DNA from: Sipunculus nudus
Lineage: Eukaryota; Annelida; Sipuncula; Golfingiida; Sipunculidae
Direction: 5' to 3'
Assembly (NCBI GenBank): GCA_026874595.1
Contig: CM049310.1
Span: 17,150,058 to 17,214,057 of the forward strand
Length of the DNA stretch: 64,000 bases
The notes under the pieces were generated by a model. The model was not told the DNA's origin, did not search any database, and saw only the letters and a program-made list of their open reading frames with translations. Of this stretch, positions 39,906 through 51,714 are shown one piece after another; the stretch's first letter is position 1, and every line of letters starts with the position of its first letter. A program made the translations under genes and the position numbers.

Positions 39906-40559
39906 GTTTCTACTTGTAATGTATCTACACAATGTAATAACTGGCCATGTCTGGTTTGGTAGCGCTACAGGGTACTCCATTAAAGTTTCCCCTACGGATC
40001 GCATGTAGCATTGACATGTAATTCAAGCGTTTGTTGTGGGTAGAAAGTCATTACATTAATGTTCTATAGAAAAAATATGTATTAAGCTGCATTAATATAT
40101 TGCATAAATAAGCGTTTGTGAAAGTGTTTTCGCCCTTTATGCTCCTGGAGTTCAATTTCTGCTGTGACAACAGGAGGGTTCCAAAAGCACGGTGGAGAAG
40201 AAGTATAATATCTCATTTTCTTCACAGTAAAGGCGCATCATTCAGCAGTAATAATGGTCTTAATGGAGCCTAACATCTGTATTCATGAAAATATGTAGAG
40301 GTTATCTGGTCTCTTCATGGTACACATAAAATGTGTGCTCAAACGTCTTTGGTCAGATCTGTCCAAATGGCGAACATGGTTTGAATGATTTCGATAATCC
40401 TCACAAGATGAGTAGCATGCAAAAAAATTATATATATATATAATCCAATCACCTCCCAGCTATTATCAGGCAGATACCTATGATGATCAGCAAGCGTGTT
40501 AAGAAAATTAGCTATAGCTGTCTCCCAAAATGTCTAACCTAATCAGCAAACATAATATG

Positions 40560-41060
40560 AAGGTTCTCTATACTGACAAAGCTGTAAATGTACCTTAAAA
40601 ACAATGTAACTGCCGTAAATAAGACGAATGTCCTATGACTGGTCAGCGTCAGCTGAGATGCATTGTCTACAGACAATGGCGAGAAACACTTCATACTGAA
40701 GGTGATTTCAAGACAAGATACAATAACCACAAACAATCCTTTCGTAACAGATCCCACGCTAAAAACACTGACCTGTCTAAACACATCTGGTCACTAAAAG
40801 ACAACAATATCAATTACAAGCTCTCCTGGGAAATCTCTGCCAAGGCAGCACCTTACTTCTGTGGGACTAGAAAGTGTGATCTCTGTTTGTCTGAAAAGCT
40901 ACTTATAGCAACCCCCCCCCCCCCCCGGATCATTGTTGAACTCGAGAGCTGAAATTCTCTACAAGTGCCACCATCAAAACAAATTCACTTTGAAATGTTT
41001 TAAAACCTAGCATTAGTACTAATATCCAACGTGCCCGCTCATCCAACCACCGCCCCCCCC
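40560..41060 (+). pseudogene. Penelope-like element fragment (GIY-YIG endonuclease end)
   Basis: The reading frame around 40635-40952 gives EGDFKTRYNNH, KHIWSLKD and CDLCLSEK, the conserved C-terminal part of endonuclease-bearing Penelope-like retroelements. A CNC motif at about 40606-40614 lies just upstream and a RAEILYKCHHQNKF-like tail downstream (shifted frame). The GIY-YIG core itself is eroded, an in-frame stop follows the CNC motif, and a poly-C run near 40912-40926 breaks the frame. No reverse transcriptase was found, so this is a 5'-truncated, inactive copy. A segment with CACCTGATGATCGGG (41602-41616) is probably its 3' region, which runs into (AT)n at 41734. Confidence 0.85.
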
Positions 41061-41733
41061 CCCCCACCCTCCTAACCACGAGGATCCGCTGAGCAGACTT
41101 ACCTGTTCAGGTAGTTGCTCTCTCAATTCTTTGCAGTGTTGAGGGACATGGCGTCACCACTACCCCATGGTGAGTTTTTCGAGTGGAGTCCACTTGGTAT
41201 GAGTATAGTAAAGTATATTTGCCTTTTATATTGTATATTTGCCTTATATATTGTGTATTTTCATAGTATATGTATATTTTATATCATATGTACACTACTG
41301 ATTTGATCGTTTCCAGGACCCTATGGCAAATCAGTTTACTATGCTAAATGAGCATCCTGGTAAAATATCTTTGTGTTATATATAAACATTAAAACGACAA
41401 CAAACCTCTTTGCCCTGTTATGTTCCAATATTGCACGTGTACTCCGACCAATCCTATTGTGCCCGGAGGACAATAGGATCAGTGTCTGTCTTTCACATGC
41501 CCCTCCCCCACCCCACCCCCCGAATCGCACAAAGCATAATCTCGTAATCCCGTAAAGTCTCGGCTTTTCAAACCACGCCGTTAGCTTATTCTAACCACAT
41601 TCACCTGATGATCGGGTCGCATCGTGAAACAGACTGTTGTGAATTAACAGTGTTGTTTTTCTTCGGAGTTATACCGCTCTGGCCTAGTCTGTAGGCCATT
41701 GAGCACTTTACAACGGAGGGTAACTCTACCTTC

Positions 41734-41744
41734 TATATATATAA

Positions 41745-41799
<55 letters not shown>
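41734..41799. repeat. (AT)n microsatellite
   Basis: AT run with one interruption, between the Penelope-like 3' region and dispersed repeat B. Confidence 0.95.
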
Positions 41800-41802
<3 letters not shown>

Positions 41803-42235
41803 TCCCCTTAACTGAATATTGCTGGGATGCAAAGCCAAGGCTTTGGAGTCCAAGGACAATCAGTCTGAAAGAAATTCCTGAGAGCGCCGGGCCATGGTAC
41901 TTGCTGGAGGTCCAGCTCCATCATCAAAATATCCCTCTTTGATCAACAAAATGAACAATAAGCTCTTATATAAGAATGGTAAAGTCATCATCCGCTTTGC
42001 CGCGTATTTGAATTTTTCCCAGTGCCAGACCTTGCCCTTCCCCGTGTGTCAGACGCCATTATATGATGATTCCTATTATGCATGATTTCTCACCACTCTC
42101 TACAATCGACCATTGACCTTACGGTAAAGACTATTCCCTACCTTGGAATAGCCGTGACGTCACGCGAATGATTTCTCACAGGGGCGTTTCCAAGGGGTGG
42201 GGGGCGTAGGGGGCAATGCACCTCTCTGTTGAATC
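41803..42235 (+). repeat. Dispersed repeat B, copy 1 (inverted partner at 49268-49620)
   Basis: Contains GAATATTGCTGGGATGCAAA, GGGCCATGGTACTTGCTGGA and ATAAGCTCTTATATAAGAAT, all found in reverse complement at 49268-49620. It carries an extra 86 nt relative to that copy, flanked by a 12-bp direct repeat (ATGATTTCTCAC at 42082-42093 and 42168-42179). Its 63-codon ORF is not kept in the partner copy. Confidence 0.8.
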
Positions 42236-42509
42236 CGGAATTTCACTCAGTCTAATAATGATAACATTTTCTAAAACACAATCATGAAATCCCTGTCTTT
42301 GGTATCCGCAGATTTGGGACTTATTTTAATATAAATATTGCTCCATCAGCACGCTGAGACTTATTAATTAATAACAATCTGCATTCCATTATGGGGAATA
42401 AGAGACTCACTGGTCTGGCACTAAGGTCAGTGCACCGAGACACTGAGATCGATCTTCAGGATGTAACATCATTATTACCTCGTCTATGTCAGTCTAGGAT
42501 ACACACAAT

Positions 42510-42512
<3 letters not shown>

Positions 42513-42558
<46 letters not shown>

Positions 42559-42571
42559 TTATTTATTTATA
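42513..42571. repeat. (AT)n then (TTTA)n microsatellite
   Basis: AT run followed by TTTA units. Confidence 0.95.
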
Positions 42572-43200
42572 TGGCAGGTTATTTACGTGTAGAAGGTAGG
42601 GGAATTAATAAACGAAGTTAGCAGTCCCTTACAAGAGGGATCTTTAATCGGGGTATTTTCAGTTCTCCACATGTCATAATTTTGTTTTGGAAATAGAAAC
42701 AAAATTTAATATTTTGGTTTTGGAGCTGGAGTGAATAAATTTTCAGACAGACACTCCAAAACTAATCGAGACCAAGGCATGCATGAAAGCAATCACTGAC
42801 CTGAATTTTAAATGAATCGCATAATATCTAAAACAGTAATCGCACGGAAACGAAAACCTGACGGGCGGACAGACAGAAGGACAGACAGACAAACAGACGT
42901 TCCATGAAGCAGGGACAATCATTAATACAGCAACACACCCGTGCCTGGTGAACATTTCATTGCACAGGCCATAGAAATAATTGGAAAAACATGCTTAAAG
43001 AAACTTGTAAATTAATAAAAAATAGATCAGACCAAATTTATTTCACTTCCTACTTGTTACATATTCAGAAGAATTTTACATTTTGTGAAGTCGTACTCTT
43101 TGAGAGGGGCCTAAGGCCCTAATTGAGAGAAACTTACTGCTTTCTGCAGAGGGACACACTCATGGTTACCGTCAGATGGCGCTGCAATCGTCCCGGGGGT

Positions 43201-43231
43201 CGGGGGGGGGGGGGGGGGGAGGGGGGGGGGA
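43201..43231. repeat. Poly-G tract
   Basis: Near-continuous G run with one A, able in principle to form G-quadruplexes. Similar runs occur at 13265-13280, 58589-58613 and 59669-59683. Confidence 0.9.
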
Positions 43232-43245
43232 GTGAAATATCTCTT

Positions 43246-43530
43246 GGAAATAACTCACCTTAAGACACACCTTGCAATACGGTTGATCTCATGTTTTAAC
43301 AATAAATGTGACAGGAGCTGCGAAGGTGCTGATCTCTTCAATATTAATTGGGAGTTCACCCCTTAAGTGTCATTAGGGGATGCTCCTGGAAATAACTCAC
43401 CTTAAGACACACCTTGCAATAAGGTTGATCTCATGTTTTAACAATAAATGTGACAGGAGCTGCGCAGGTGCTGATCTCTTCAATATTAATTGGTGAGTTC
43501 ACCCCTTAAGTGTCATTAGGGGATGCCCGG
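43246..43530. repeat. Two-copy 142-bp tandem duplication
   Basis: Copies start GGAAATAACTCACC at 43246 and 43388 and differ by only a few substitutions and small indels. They lie between a poly-G tract (43201-43231) and dispersed repeat A copy 2. Confidence 0.9.
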
Positions 43531-43559
43531 AGACGCACAAGTCATTAAGCTAAACAATC

Positions 43560-43830
43560 ACCTATCAGTTCACCTTTGAAGCCTCACAGAGTCATTGACA
43601 GACGCATCATTTTCATCATGATGCAGAGACTTTGCCTTTGATTTATGTGATTCAAGCTTTGGTAAGCCTCTTAGAAATATCTAGAGTTAAAACTTAAATC
43701 CGGGAATATTGGCCTCTCTGTGATGTTCTCAAGAGCATCATGTTATTCCTTTAGGTCGGGTGAGGGACTAGCGTCCCAGATGATACAGAATCTAACTCCT
43801 TGCTGCACACCTTTCAATTCCTTTTAAGAA
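43560..43830. repeat. Dispersed repeat family A, copy 2
   Basis: Shares TTGATTTATGTGATTCAAG, GAAATATCTAGAGT and CCTTTAGGTCGGGTGAGGGA with the copies at 39583 and 44893. Confidence 0.6.
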
Positions 43831-43934
43831 ATCTCAATGGCAGTTGTATCCTCTATTGTCTATGTACAGCTTACCCCGCCAAAATCGCATTTTAGGCCGT
43901 CCGTGTGTGCCTTTTGCACTTTCTTTTGAGCCTT

Positions 43935-44790
43935 ACGGTTGAGGAGAAAATCCTCTTTTGTCAGATCTTCAAAGACCCAAATTCCACTTTCATTGTATTA
44001 CTATAATTCTATTTGGAATTTCCTATCAGGTCGTTTCTTTTTCGTTGGCTGTGCAGTCTTACAAAAATGTGTCTATTTTTACTTGGCCTCTTTCGTCCTG
44101 TCCTGTGCGCATTCTCTTCAAGTGTCATAGCCAACTTTATTTCCAACTGGCAGCAGTCTGTTTTGAGAAATTATGTTACCCACAATACCTATACAACTCT
44201 CTGCTTTGCCTCTCCGTGTTTACTATCTTTTACAGAAGCGAAGCCTCTAAGTTTGTCATTTGTTTCTTCAGGAACCTATTCTGATTTAACAGAAAATCCA
44301 TATCCTTTTAAAATTTCTATTTTTTCTTGACACACCTCGAGTTTTTCCTGTGAACTATCAAGCTTGCTGCTAGATTATCAGCACTTTTTTCAAGTTCATT
44401 TACAGAACATGAAAGTTTGTTCACTGTATTTTAAGGGAGACCACATCTGCATTAACATGGCTTACTTTTGTCTGGAGAGTTTCTTTAAGTGATTAAAAAG
44501 CTGCATTGATACTGTCATGCGAATTGTGCATTCAGCTTCGAATACATATTTAACACTTGCATGTACGTCCATAGCCGCTTGGTCCGCTTAGTCAACTCCT
44601 GCTGTTTCGTCTTGTCGACCGTCAAATCTTGCTCAAAATTTGCCCTGAGACTCTTCAGCCATATCCTTATGTATATTCTTTTGACGTCCGGTGCCGACGG
44701 ACATGTTATATGTGTCCCGTATCCACACTAGCCTTTGAAAATGGCTTTTCTTTCCTGGACCCTTCGTAAAGTCTGATCGATGCCTGCGCC
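43935..44790 (-). pseudogene. Decayed LINE ORF1 (L1-like)
   Basis: Minus-strand translation in shifting frames gives a start-like MSVGTGRQKN (ATG near 44704), then a charged stretch typical of a coiled coil (ELEKSADNLA, QEKLEVCQEKIEILK, FLLNQNRFLKKQMTNLEA), then QLEIKLAMTLEENAHRTGRK. The last resembles the RNA-binding HRxGR motif of L1-type ORF1 proteins. Several frameshifts and stops separate the pieces, so the copy is dead. No ORF2 is adjacent. Confidence 0.65.
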
Positions 44791-44892
44791 ATGCGGAACC
44801 GGAAGTCTAGAAAATTATTTTCTGTCTAGTTATTTAAAAGTGATTAGATACAGTCAGCAAATTCAGTTTAACTTTACTTCCTGGGGATTACT

Positions 44893-45185
44893 CATTAGCG
44901 GAACGACCAGCCGCGAAATCCCCTTCGAAACCTCATAAAATTGTTAACAAACGCACGATGGATTTATTTGCCTTGGGTTTATGTTATTCAAGAAGAACCT
45001 TCTCAAGCGCTATGGAAATATCTAGAGTAAAACTTAAATTCAGGAATAATCGCGTGTGAGACGTTTTCAGTAGCGGCAAGCTTCTTTTTGGTTTTGTGGG
45101 GGATTGATAGCCCGCGTGACACAGAAAACAACTGTAAAATCTTAAAGTTGTACTTCTTCTGAATACCGAATCATGTAATGGGATG
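44893..45185. repeat. Dispersed repeat family A, copy 3
   Basis: Shares GGAACGACC, GGGTTTATGTTATTCAAG, GGAAATATCTAGAGTAAAAC and CCCGCGTGACACAGAAAAC with the other two copies. Together with copy 2 it flanks the LINE ORF1 remnant. Confidence 0.6.
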
Positions 45186-46313
45186 GCGGACCAGAATTCA
45201 AAATCTGTAACAGAAACTGGTGAGGGTTTACAAAGGGGTCCCCACCAAAAAAAATTGCTGGTTAATTTTCAAACTTGTTTAATAGATAATTTAAAGATAA
45301 TCATGATAATTCGCTGAAAATGCATTCAAATAAACTTTGAATATTTAATTTAGAAAAATGATCATGGGGATTGTAATTTATATAACTGATGCGAAATTAC
45401 ATTGAGGGAAATGCCTATGACAAAAAAAGTAAAACGAATACCTCAATGTTTAAACAAACTGAATATATTAAGAAGACATTTTCATGACGAGAATCATTTT
45501 CATGATTTAAGTGTATAACCGGTGATAAGAACGTTGATCTTAATCCGTAACAGGAACTTGCGGCAACCGCTTACTGCATGGGTGTTGGTTTCATCTGCAT
45601 CTGGACATTATCTGCACGGCTCTGCCTAATGTCGTAAAATTCGGGTATTGGTATTTTCTTGGCCATTTTTGTAGTAAACAGTTAAACAGAGTTTACATGG
45701 ACCAGACGGTGTTTACTGATGTCTATAGTGTCATATAATGTGTGGTTGGGTCACTTTTACCAAAATGTTGCCCAACTATACTGGATCTCACGATCAATTT
45801 TTATGATTTTCTATTATTGCCCGCACCAGGATGGTATACTCTCAGTAAAACTCGTGTGTTTGTGTGTGTGTGACTGTGTATTTGTTCACAAGATAACTCA
45901 CGGAATCATGAACGGATTCTCATGAATTTTTTCAGGGCAGTTATATTAGATTTTGGTGTGAATCCGGAAATGACCCAGATGCAGGTATCTGCATGAACAG
46001 TTAGGAATATTCACAATATGCAGTCACTTTTGCACAAATGAACCTGGGAATATTGATCGAATAAGTGAATGCAAGTGAAAGGTGCTGGAAGCCTTCCACA
46101 ATAGGAACCACCACAATGCGGAGGCTTGCATTCCTTAGAACGCAGATTTCTAGTTGTTACATTAATGTATTCATCCATTTGCTCACTGTGCACCCTCGAA
46201 CAGGAATTTTTTATATTTTCGTGGAGGAATAAAAGACATGGGTAAAGACAACTTTGGATAAACGCTGACTGGATAGCAGCTATGAGTGTCACTGAATCTC
46301 AAACACATTTGTT
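45186..46313. other. No gene recognised
   Basis: AT-rich sequence with a short GT run near 45858; nothing else supportable. Confidence 0.5.
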
Positions 46314-47420
46314 AACTCAGCTGACCAAAAGTCATCTGAGCTATAGCGATCTCTCTTTGTCCGTCGTCCGTCTGTAACCGTCTGTAACATTCTAACTGTA
46401 CTTCCAGGGAGATCCCTGAATAATTTTCTTAGAAACCTGAAATTCAGTCTCTGTGACACATATCCTTTGAACTATGGGGCTCGTAAATACCCCCCCCCCC
46501 CTACACCCCCGAACAATTAAAAATGTGTTATAAAAGCTCCAGTATAAGAATAACTAATACATTGATCGCCATGATCCTTTGCATGCATATAGACCATTGA
46601 GCGTCCCAACAGTTCCTGCAGACTGGTGACGCCACCTGTATTTTTCAGAATTTTTCTATTTTTTTCTCTATTTATGAGACCTTCAGATGAAACAGTCCGT
46701 CCGTTAACAAGGCATAAATCATAACCGTTAGACCTAGAATCTGTCAACTGTACACCGAGGGAGGTCCTGGGCAAGTCTCTTTGGAAACATGATACTAGGT
46801 CATTGCGTCTCATATCCTACGAGTTATGGGACTCTTAAATACCCCAAAGAATAATTAGAAGTTTGAATCATAGGCTCCAGTAGCTGAATAACTTTGCATT
46901 GATTGCCTTAATTCGTTGTATGCATATTAATCATGGAGTGGTTCATCAGGTCCCTCAGACTGGTGGCGCCAACTGTATTTTTTTTTAATTTATACACATT
47001 TTTTCTCTATCTTTGAGACCGACCTTCAAATAATGCTGGGCTCAAATCATAAACGCTGGACCAAGACATCTAGGTAGGTCATAAGAAATCTCCTCGGAAA
47101 CCTGAATTTAGGTTAAAGTGACCTATATTCTGCAAGATATGTGATAGAACATTATGTGAGCACTCTATAGAACAATTTGCATGATCGGTTACAGTTAGAC
47201 CTATAAAACTTCTAATTTTATTAAGATCCAGGGAGGTTCCTGTAAAAATTTCTTGGAAACCTGAAATAATGTTATTGTGACCAGTATTCTGCAAGCTGTG
47301 TGACAGAACAAATGTCACATGGGCACTAATGGAAACAGCTGGATGTAGAATAAGGTCATTGTAACGTATATGTAAGGTCTCTTGAAAGATTTTGAGCTTT
47401 CTGGGAGTAATGTTACCCAT
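46314..47420. repeat. Second ladder-repeat block
   Basis: Starts CTCAGCTGACC...GAGCTATAGCGATC and carries the same later modules as the 5.2-6.8 kb block (AGGCATAAATCATAACCG, TTTTTCTCTATTTATGAGAC, CAGACTGGTGGCGCCA), more diverged. ORFs called here are incidental. Confidence 0.75.
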
Positions 47421-48280
47421 TGTTCAATGTTCCCTGAATTCAGCTGAGCGTCTTGACCCATGGTCCACGTGTTGCAATATCCCGTTGATTCTAGAGTTCT
47501 GTTTGTGCTATGAATGTCATATATCTCGTGCAAGGTTGTCCATGCGATGCGAAAACTGAACAAGGAAATAAATGTTCATCCGGTGTACCATTTCAGATTA
47601 TCCGCATTTTAGATTAGCCCCTCCCCCCGGTTAACTTGAAATTGTCTCAATATAGATAGCGGGGATTGGGAGAAATCAGTTTCAGAATAATGTCGCAGGT
47701 AAGTTACAATCAATTTCGTCAACACCCACGATTTCAGATTAATTCCTAAATTTTATTTTATGAATTAACTTAAATTATCTGCAATAACAGCAATAACAAA
47801 AACTACTACTTAGAGTTTTTTTTTTTTTAATTTTAGACCCCCCCCCCCATTTAATCTAATATTTACAAGGGGTTTCGTTTTTCATAGAGAGTTTATAATC
47901 TAATCATGGTGAATCTCATATTCTTTTCAGATACGCAGGTGCTTATTCTATTAACCTAATCGTGAGCTGTAATCACATGATATGATTAAATTATCTACGT
48001 TAGAGAGAAAGGGGTAACCTGAGTTCATACCGAGTCCAATAGAAAAAAAAATGTGCCTCTTATTATAAAGTCATATCAGAACCACCACCTGCTAAAACAG
48101 TAAAATTACATGAGAACTTACACGATGAATGTACATAATAATCCGAAATTTCCATATGCAATTGTTTTCAAGGATATCGGACCTGACATGGGTTACAAAT
48201 GACTAGAATTCGAAGAAAGTGGACTTTTGCACTCTGACTCGGAGTGTGTGGATAGATGCGGACCCAGGATTTTTTTTAGT

Positions 48281-48315
48281 ATCTATCTATCTATCTATCT
48301 ATCTACCTATCTATC

Positions 48316-48372
<57 letters not shown>
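48281..48372. repeat. (TATC)n then (AT)n microsatellite
   Basis: TATC units followed by an AT run with one CAT interruption. Confidence 0.95.
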
Positions 48373-48830
48373 CGTTTAGAATTGAAAAAACGCGGGAAAG
48401 GTTGAGTCGAAACATAAATGCAGAGTCAAAGTTATTTAATTCATATTAAATTTTTTATATTTTTATTCGGGAACTTTATTTTTTCTATTTTTTTCTACTT
48501 TTTTTCCTATTGCGTCGATTTGTGAATGAAAATAGCCCAAATACCAGTCAACAGGAAATATAATATTCGAAATGCTATTCATATATTTTCTCAAAAATAC
48601 AGACAAAATGACGGGACATATAACATTTGTCAAAGGACGGTGACGTGAATCTCCTCGTGTTTTTTTCTCCTCTGAATGGTTGAGAGTGTGGGAGAGAGAT
48701 ATTGCAAGAAGCGTTTATATTTCACCTATTAAAGATAACTTTTGGTCTCTTTTATCTGTATAATTAAGACAAGAACTCTCGCCCAGTCGCTACAAAACAA
48801 CGCTCAGAACGAGCTCACTTAATACCAGTG

Positions 48831-49128
48831 TTGTAGTCGATTGCAAGCCAACCGAGGCCAAGTCTAAGTGCGAGTCTTTAGATTCGAGGCCAGGTCGACT
48901 GTGTTCGAGTCCGAGTCTTTAAGAGCTCGAGTCCAAGCCCGGGTTGAACAAAAATGATTTTATTTAAAATACTTTGATTTGGATATTGGATATTCTGCTA
49001 TAGTTTATACATGCCTTTGTTTTGATGTTTATATACATTTAGCTTCCGATGTTTTACACTGCTTAATACCTTCTGAACTGTATATTTATATATATATTAA
49101 AAAAAAAACTGGTGGATACAAATATATC
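48831..49128. repeat. GAGTC-rich dispersed repeat, copy 1
   Basis: Begins CCAGTGTTGTAGTCGA and carries many GAGTC/CGAGTCC units, then GTTTATACATG and ATTTAGCTTCCGATG. A related sequence occurs at about 60620-61270. The CAGTGTTG start resembles hAT-type ends, a tentative call. Confidence 0.6.
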
Positions 49129-49129
49129 T

Positions 49130-49263
49130 TATCTAATACTTATAAAGAGAATTTGGTCCACATTTGTCCTAAACGTTTTCTGAAACCGCGTTGTTTTTGA
49201 CCTAATGTTATACCTCATTTTTAAGGTTATTGTTCTCACAGTGACCTCGCAGATATGAGAATA
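49130..49263. repeat. Dispersed repeat C, copy 2
   Basis: Partner of 30302-30435. It lies between the GAGTC-rich repeat and the inverted copy of repeat B. Confidence 0.8.
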
Positions 49264-49267
49264 GATT

Positions 49268-49620
49268 CCGGATTCAACAGCTAGGGTGGTGCATTGCCCC
49301 CTACGGGCCCCCCTTGGAAACGCCCCTGTGAGAAATCATGCATAATATGATTCATCCTATAATGGCGTCTGGCACACGGGGAAGGGCAAGGTCTGACTGG
49401 GGAAATTCAAATACGCGGCAAAGCAGGTGATGACTTTACCATTCTTATATAAGAGCTTATTGTTCATTTTGTTGATCAAAGAGGGATATTTCTATGATGG
49501 CGCTGCACCTCCAGCAAGTACCATGGCCCGGCGCTCTCAGGGATTTCTTTCAGACTGATTGTGCTTGGCCTCCGAAGCCTTGGCTTTGCATCCCTGCAAT
49601 ATTCAGTTAAGGGGATGAAT
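49268..49620 (-). repeat. Dispersed repeat B, copy 2 (inverted)
   Basis: Reverse-complement partner of 41803-42235, with only one copy of the 12-mer (GTGAGAAATCAT at 49328-49339). The two copies are about 7 kb apart in opposite orientation. Confidence 0.8.
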
Positions 49621-51714
49621 CAGGTTCATCAATCGGAAGACCGTAGGCAGATACCGAGCGCCAAATTCGTTCCCGTGTAAAGCGTTAAGGCCTCAACGAT
49701 TTCAGGTTACTCCCGGGTAATCTGATATCTAATTCAAAATCCCGAGATGTCGGTCTCTTACCTCTATTATGTGCTCATCTCCATTCAGTGGCCTTCGTTT
49801 AAAGATGAGGCCAGAAACCAATCCAGTTAACCTGCTGGGCAACTTAACCAAATGGAAGTAGGCACGTATTATAAGTTCAGTGTAATTCTACACAATAAAA
49901 AATAGATTAAAAATTCAAATAACCAGTTAAAGAAATTGTGATCTTGTATGTCTCGCGATGCATGTAATGTTTTATATATTTTTTTAATCCATTTGGGGTG
50001 TTAAATTTGTTTACAGGGAATAACATCAAAATTGTTTTACTATGAAAATAAGGTGTGTTTGAATAAACAATCGAATTAAAATGGTTGACGGCTTATAGGA
50101 ACGAAAGAAAGTGTTACCATGAGTATTACCCATTTGTTTATTACCCATTTGTCTCCTTGACCATCATTGCCCATTCCCCCTTCCACCTAATCCACACAAA
50201 TACACGTCGTGCTGGACTTAAATGCCTGAACATTTCGGCAGCCGATTTGATTTTCCCCCCTAAAATTCCAAATTTTTCCAGAAGTAAAATAACTAAATTA
50301 TTTCCTGGAGTAACTGATTTAATCAACACACATATATACTAAAAAAAATACATCTTCCCTGAAGCTATAATGATGAAAAATAATCCCTTTCCCCAAGTAG
50401 GCGCATTAAAAAGGACACGCTTCCTTGGTAAGCTCCCTCTCCATATGTCGGAGTGCCTCCCTCTAGGCCCCCGAAACCCTTATGGTCACAGGACCGTGGG
50501 CCCATGAACATTGATCCATTTAAAGCGTCTGGGGTATTAAGCCAGACGCTTATCAGAGCGATCATTAGCGTACGAAGTTTATCGGCATTGGAACATGTAA
50601 ATGACTATTATCAGTAATGAGAGATCACATATTAGCCCGATGAAATAACAACATTATCTTTTTTCTCCTATTACCGGCCTAGCGCAACAATTTTACTCCA
50701 TCTCCGCAAGATTGCGAGATCTCATTACTAAAGCAGCAACATGACCGAAATATCCGACAGATATCGTTCCCATGCTCATATATAGCTGCACAGGTTTGAC
50801 CAAAATCTTTTGATATGGCACAGGATTGCCCGACGTCGATTTTGTCTGATAAAATACCGTGAATGAAACTATCACATAACCCTGACAAAACTCCACAATG
50901 TTTCTCGTAGTCAGAATCGGCTTAATTTGTGCCCGGTTTAAAGTACCATAGTTAGTAATAATTCACGGTAACCAAGGTCATGCGACCTCATTTTCATTCG
51001 CGATATCTCCCAATATACGACAATCTTAAACTGCACGATCAAGCCGATTCTTAATATCACAGACCAATTGTATTTAAGCCAAGCTGTGGATGGCTCCGTT
51101 GAGATACAAGCTTGCTACAATGAGATAACTCGTCGTGTAAATACGGTATCTTACCACCTCCCTACTGAGACCATTCTCACAAGAGCCATCAAGAGGCCCG
51201 CATCATGATTCCGACATATAAGACCGGTAGTAATCCGTTATATTTACGTTCATGTCCCATAAAAATTTTTTTGTTATCAAGATTACCAAGTGTTATAGCA
51301 TACATTAGCATTAAAGGAGTACCCCTTGCTCAAACACTTCATTAAAAATCCATTTTAAAATTTGTTTCACACTCACATTGGAACCCACTCAATTATACAT
51401 CAAATTTTAACGGTACAGTGTATGACAGTTTTGAATTATAACAAAGGCAAACGTGAATGTACACACAAGGACAGACGATCCTCATTTCCTCTTCCTCGTA
51501 TACATCTGCTGTAACACAAGTGGGAAGCAATGTATTTTGATGGACATTAAACAAGCAGAGACATTTACCGATAAATGCTGACAGCTGAATATGTACCGTC
51601 TTTTTCGCGCGTGAACGGAGTTATATATATAGAGAGAGAGACATGTATATATGTATTTCGACAGCATCAAAATTGAAGGTTTGTGAATAGTTTGCATTTA
51701 CAATAATCCAATCA
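49621..51714. other. No gene recognised
   Basis: Mixed unassigned sequence; ORFs of 61-85 codons show no recognisable domain. Confidence 0.5.
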
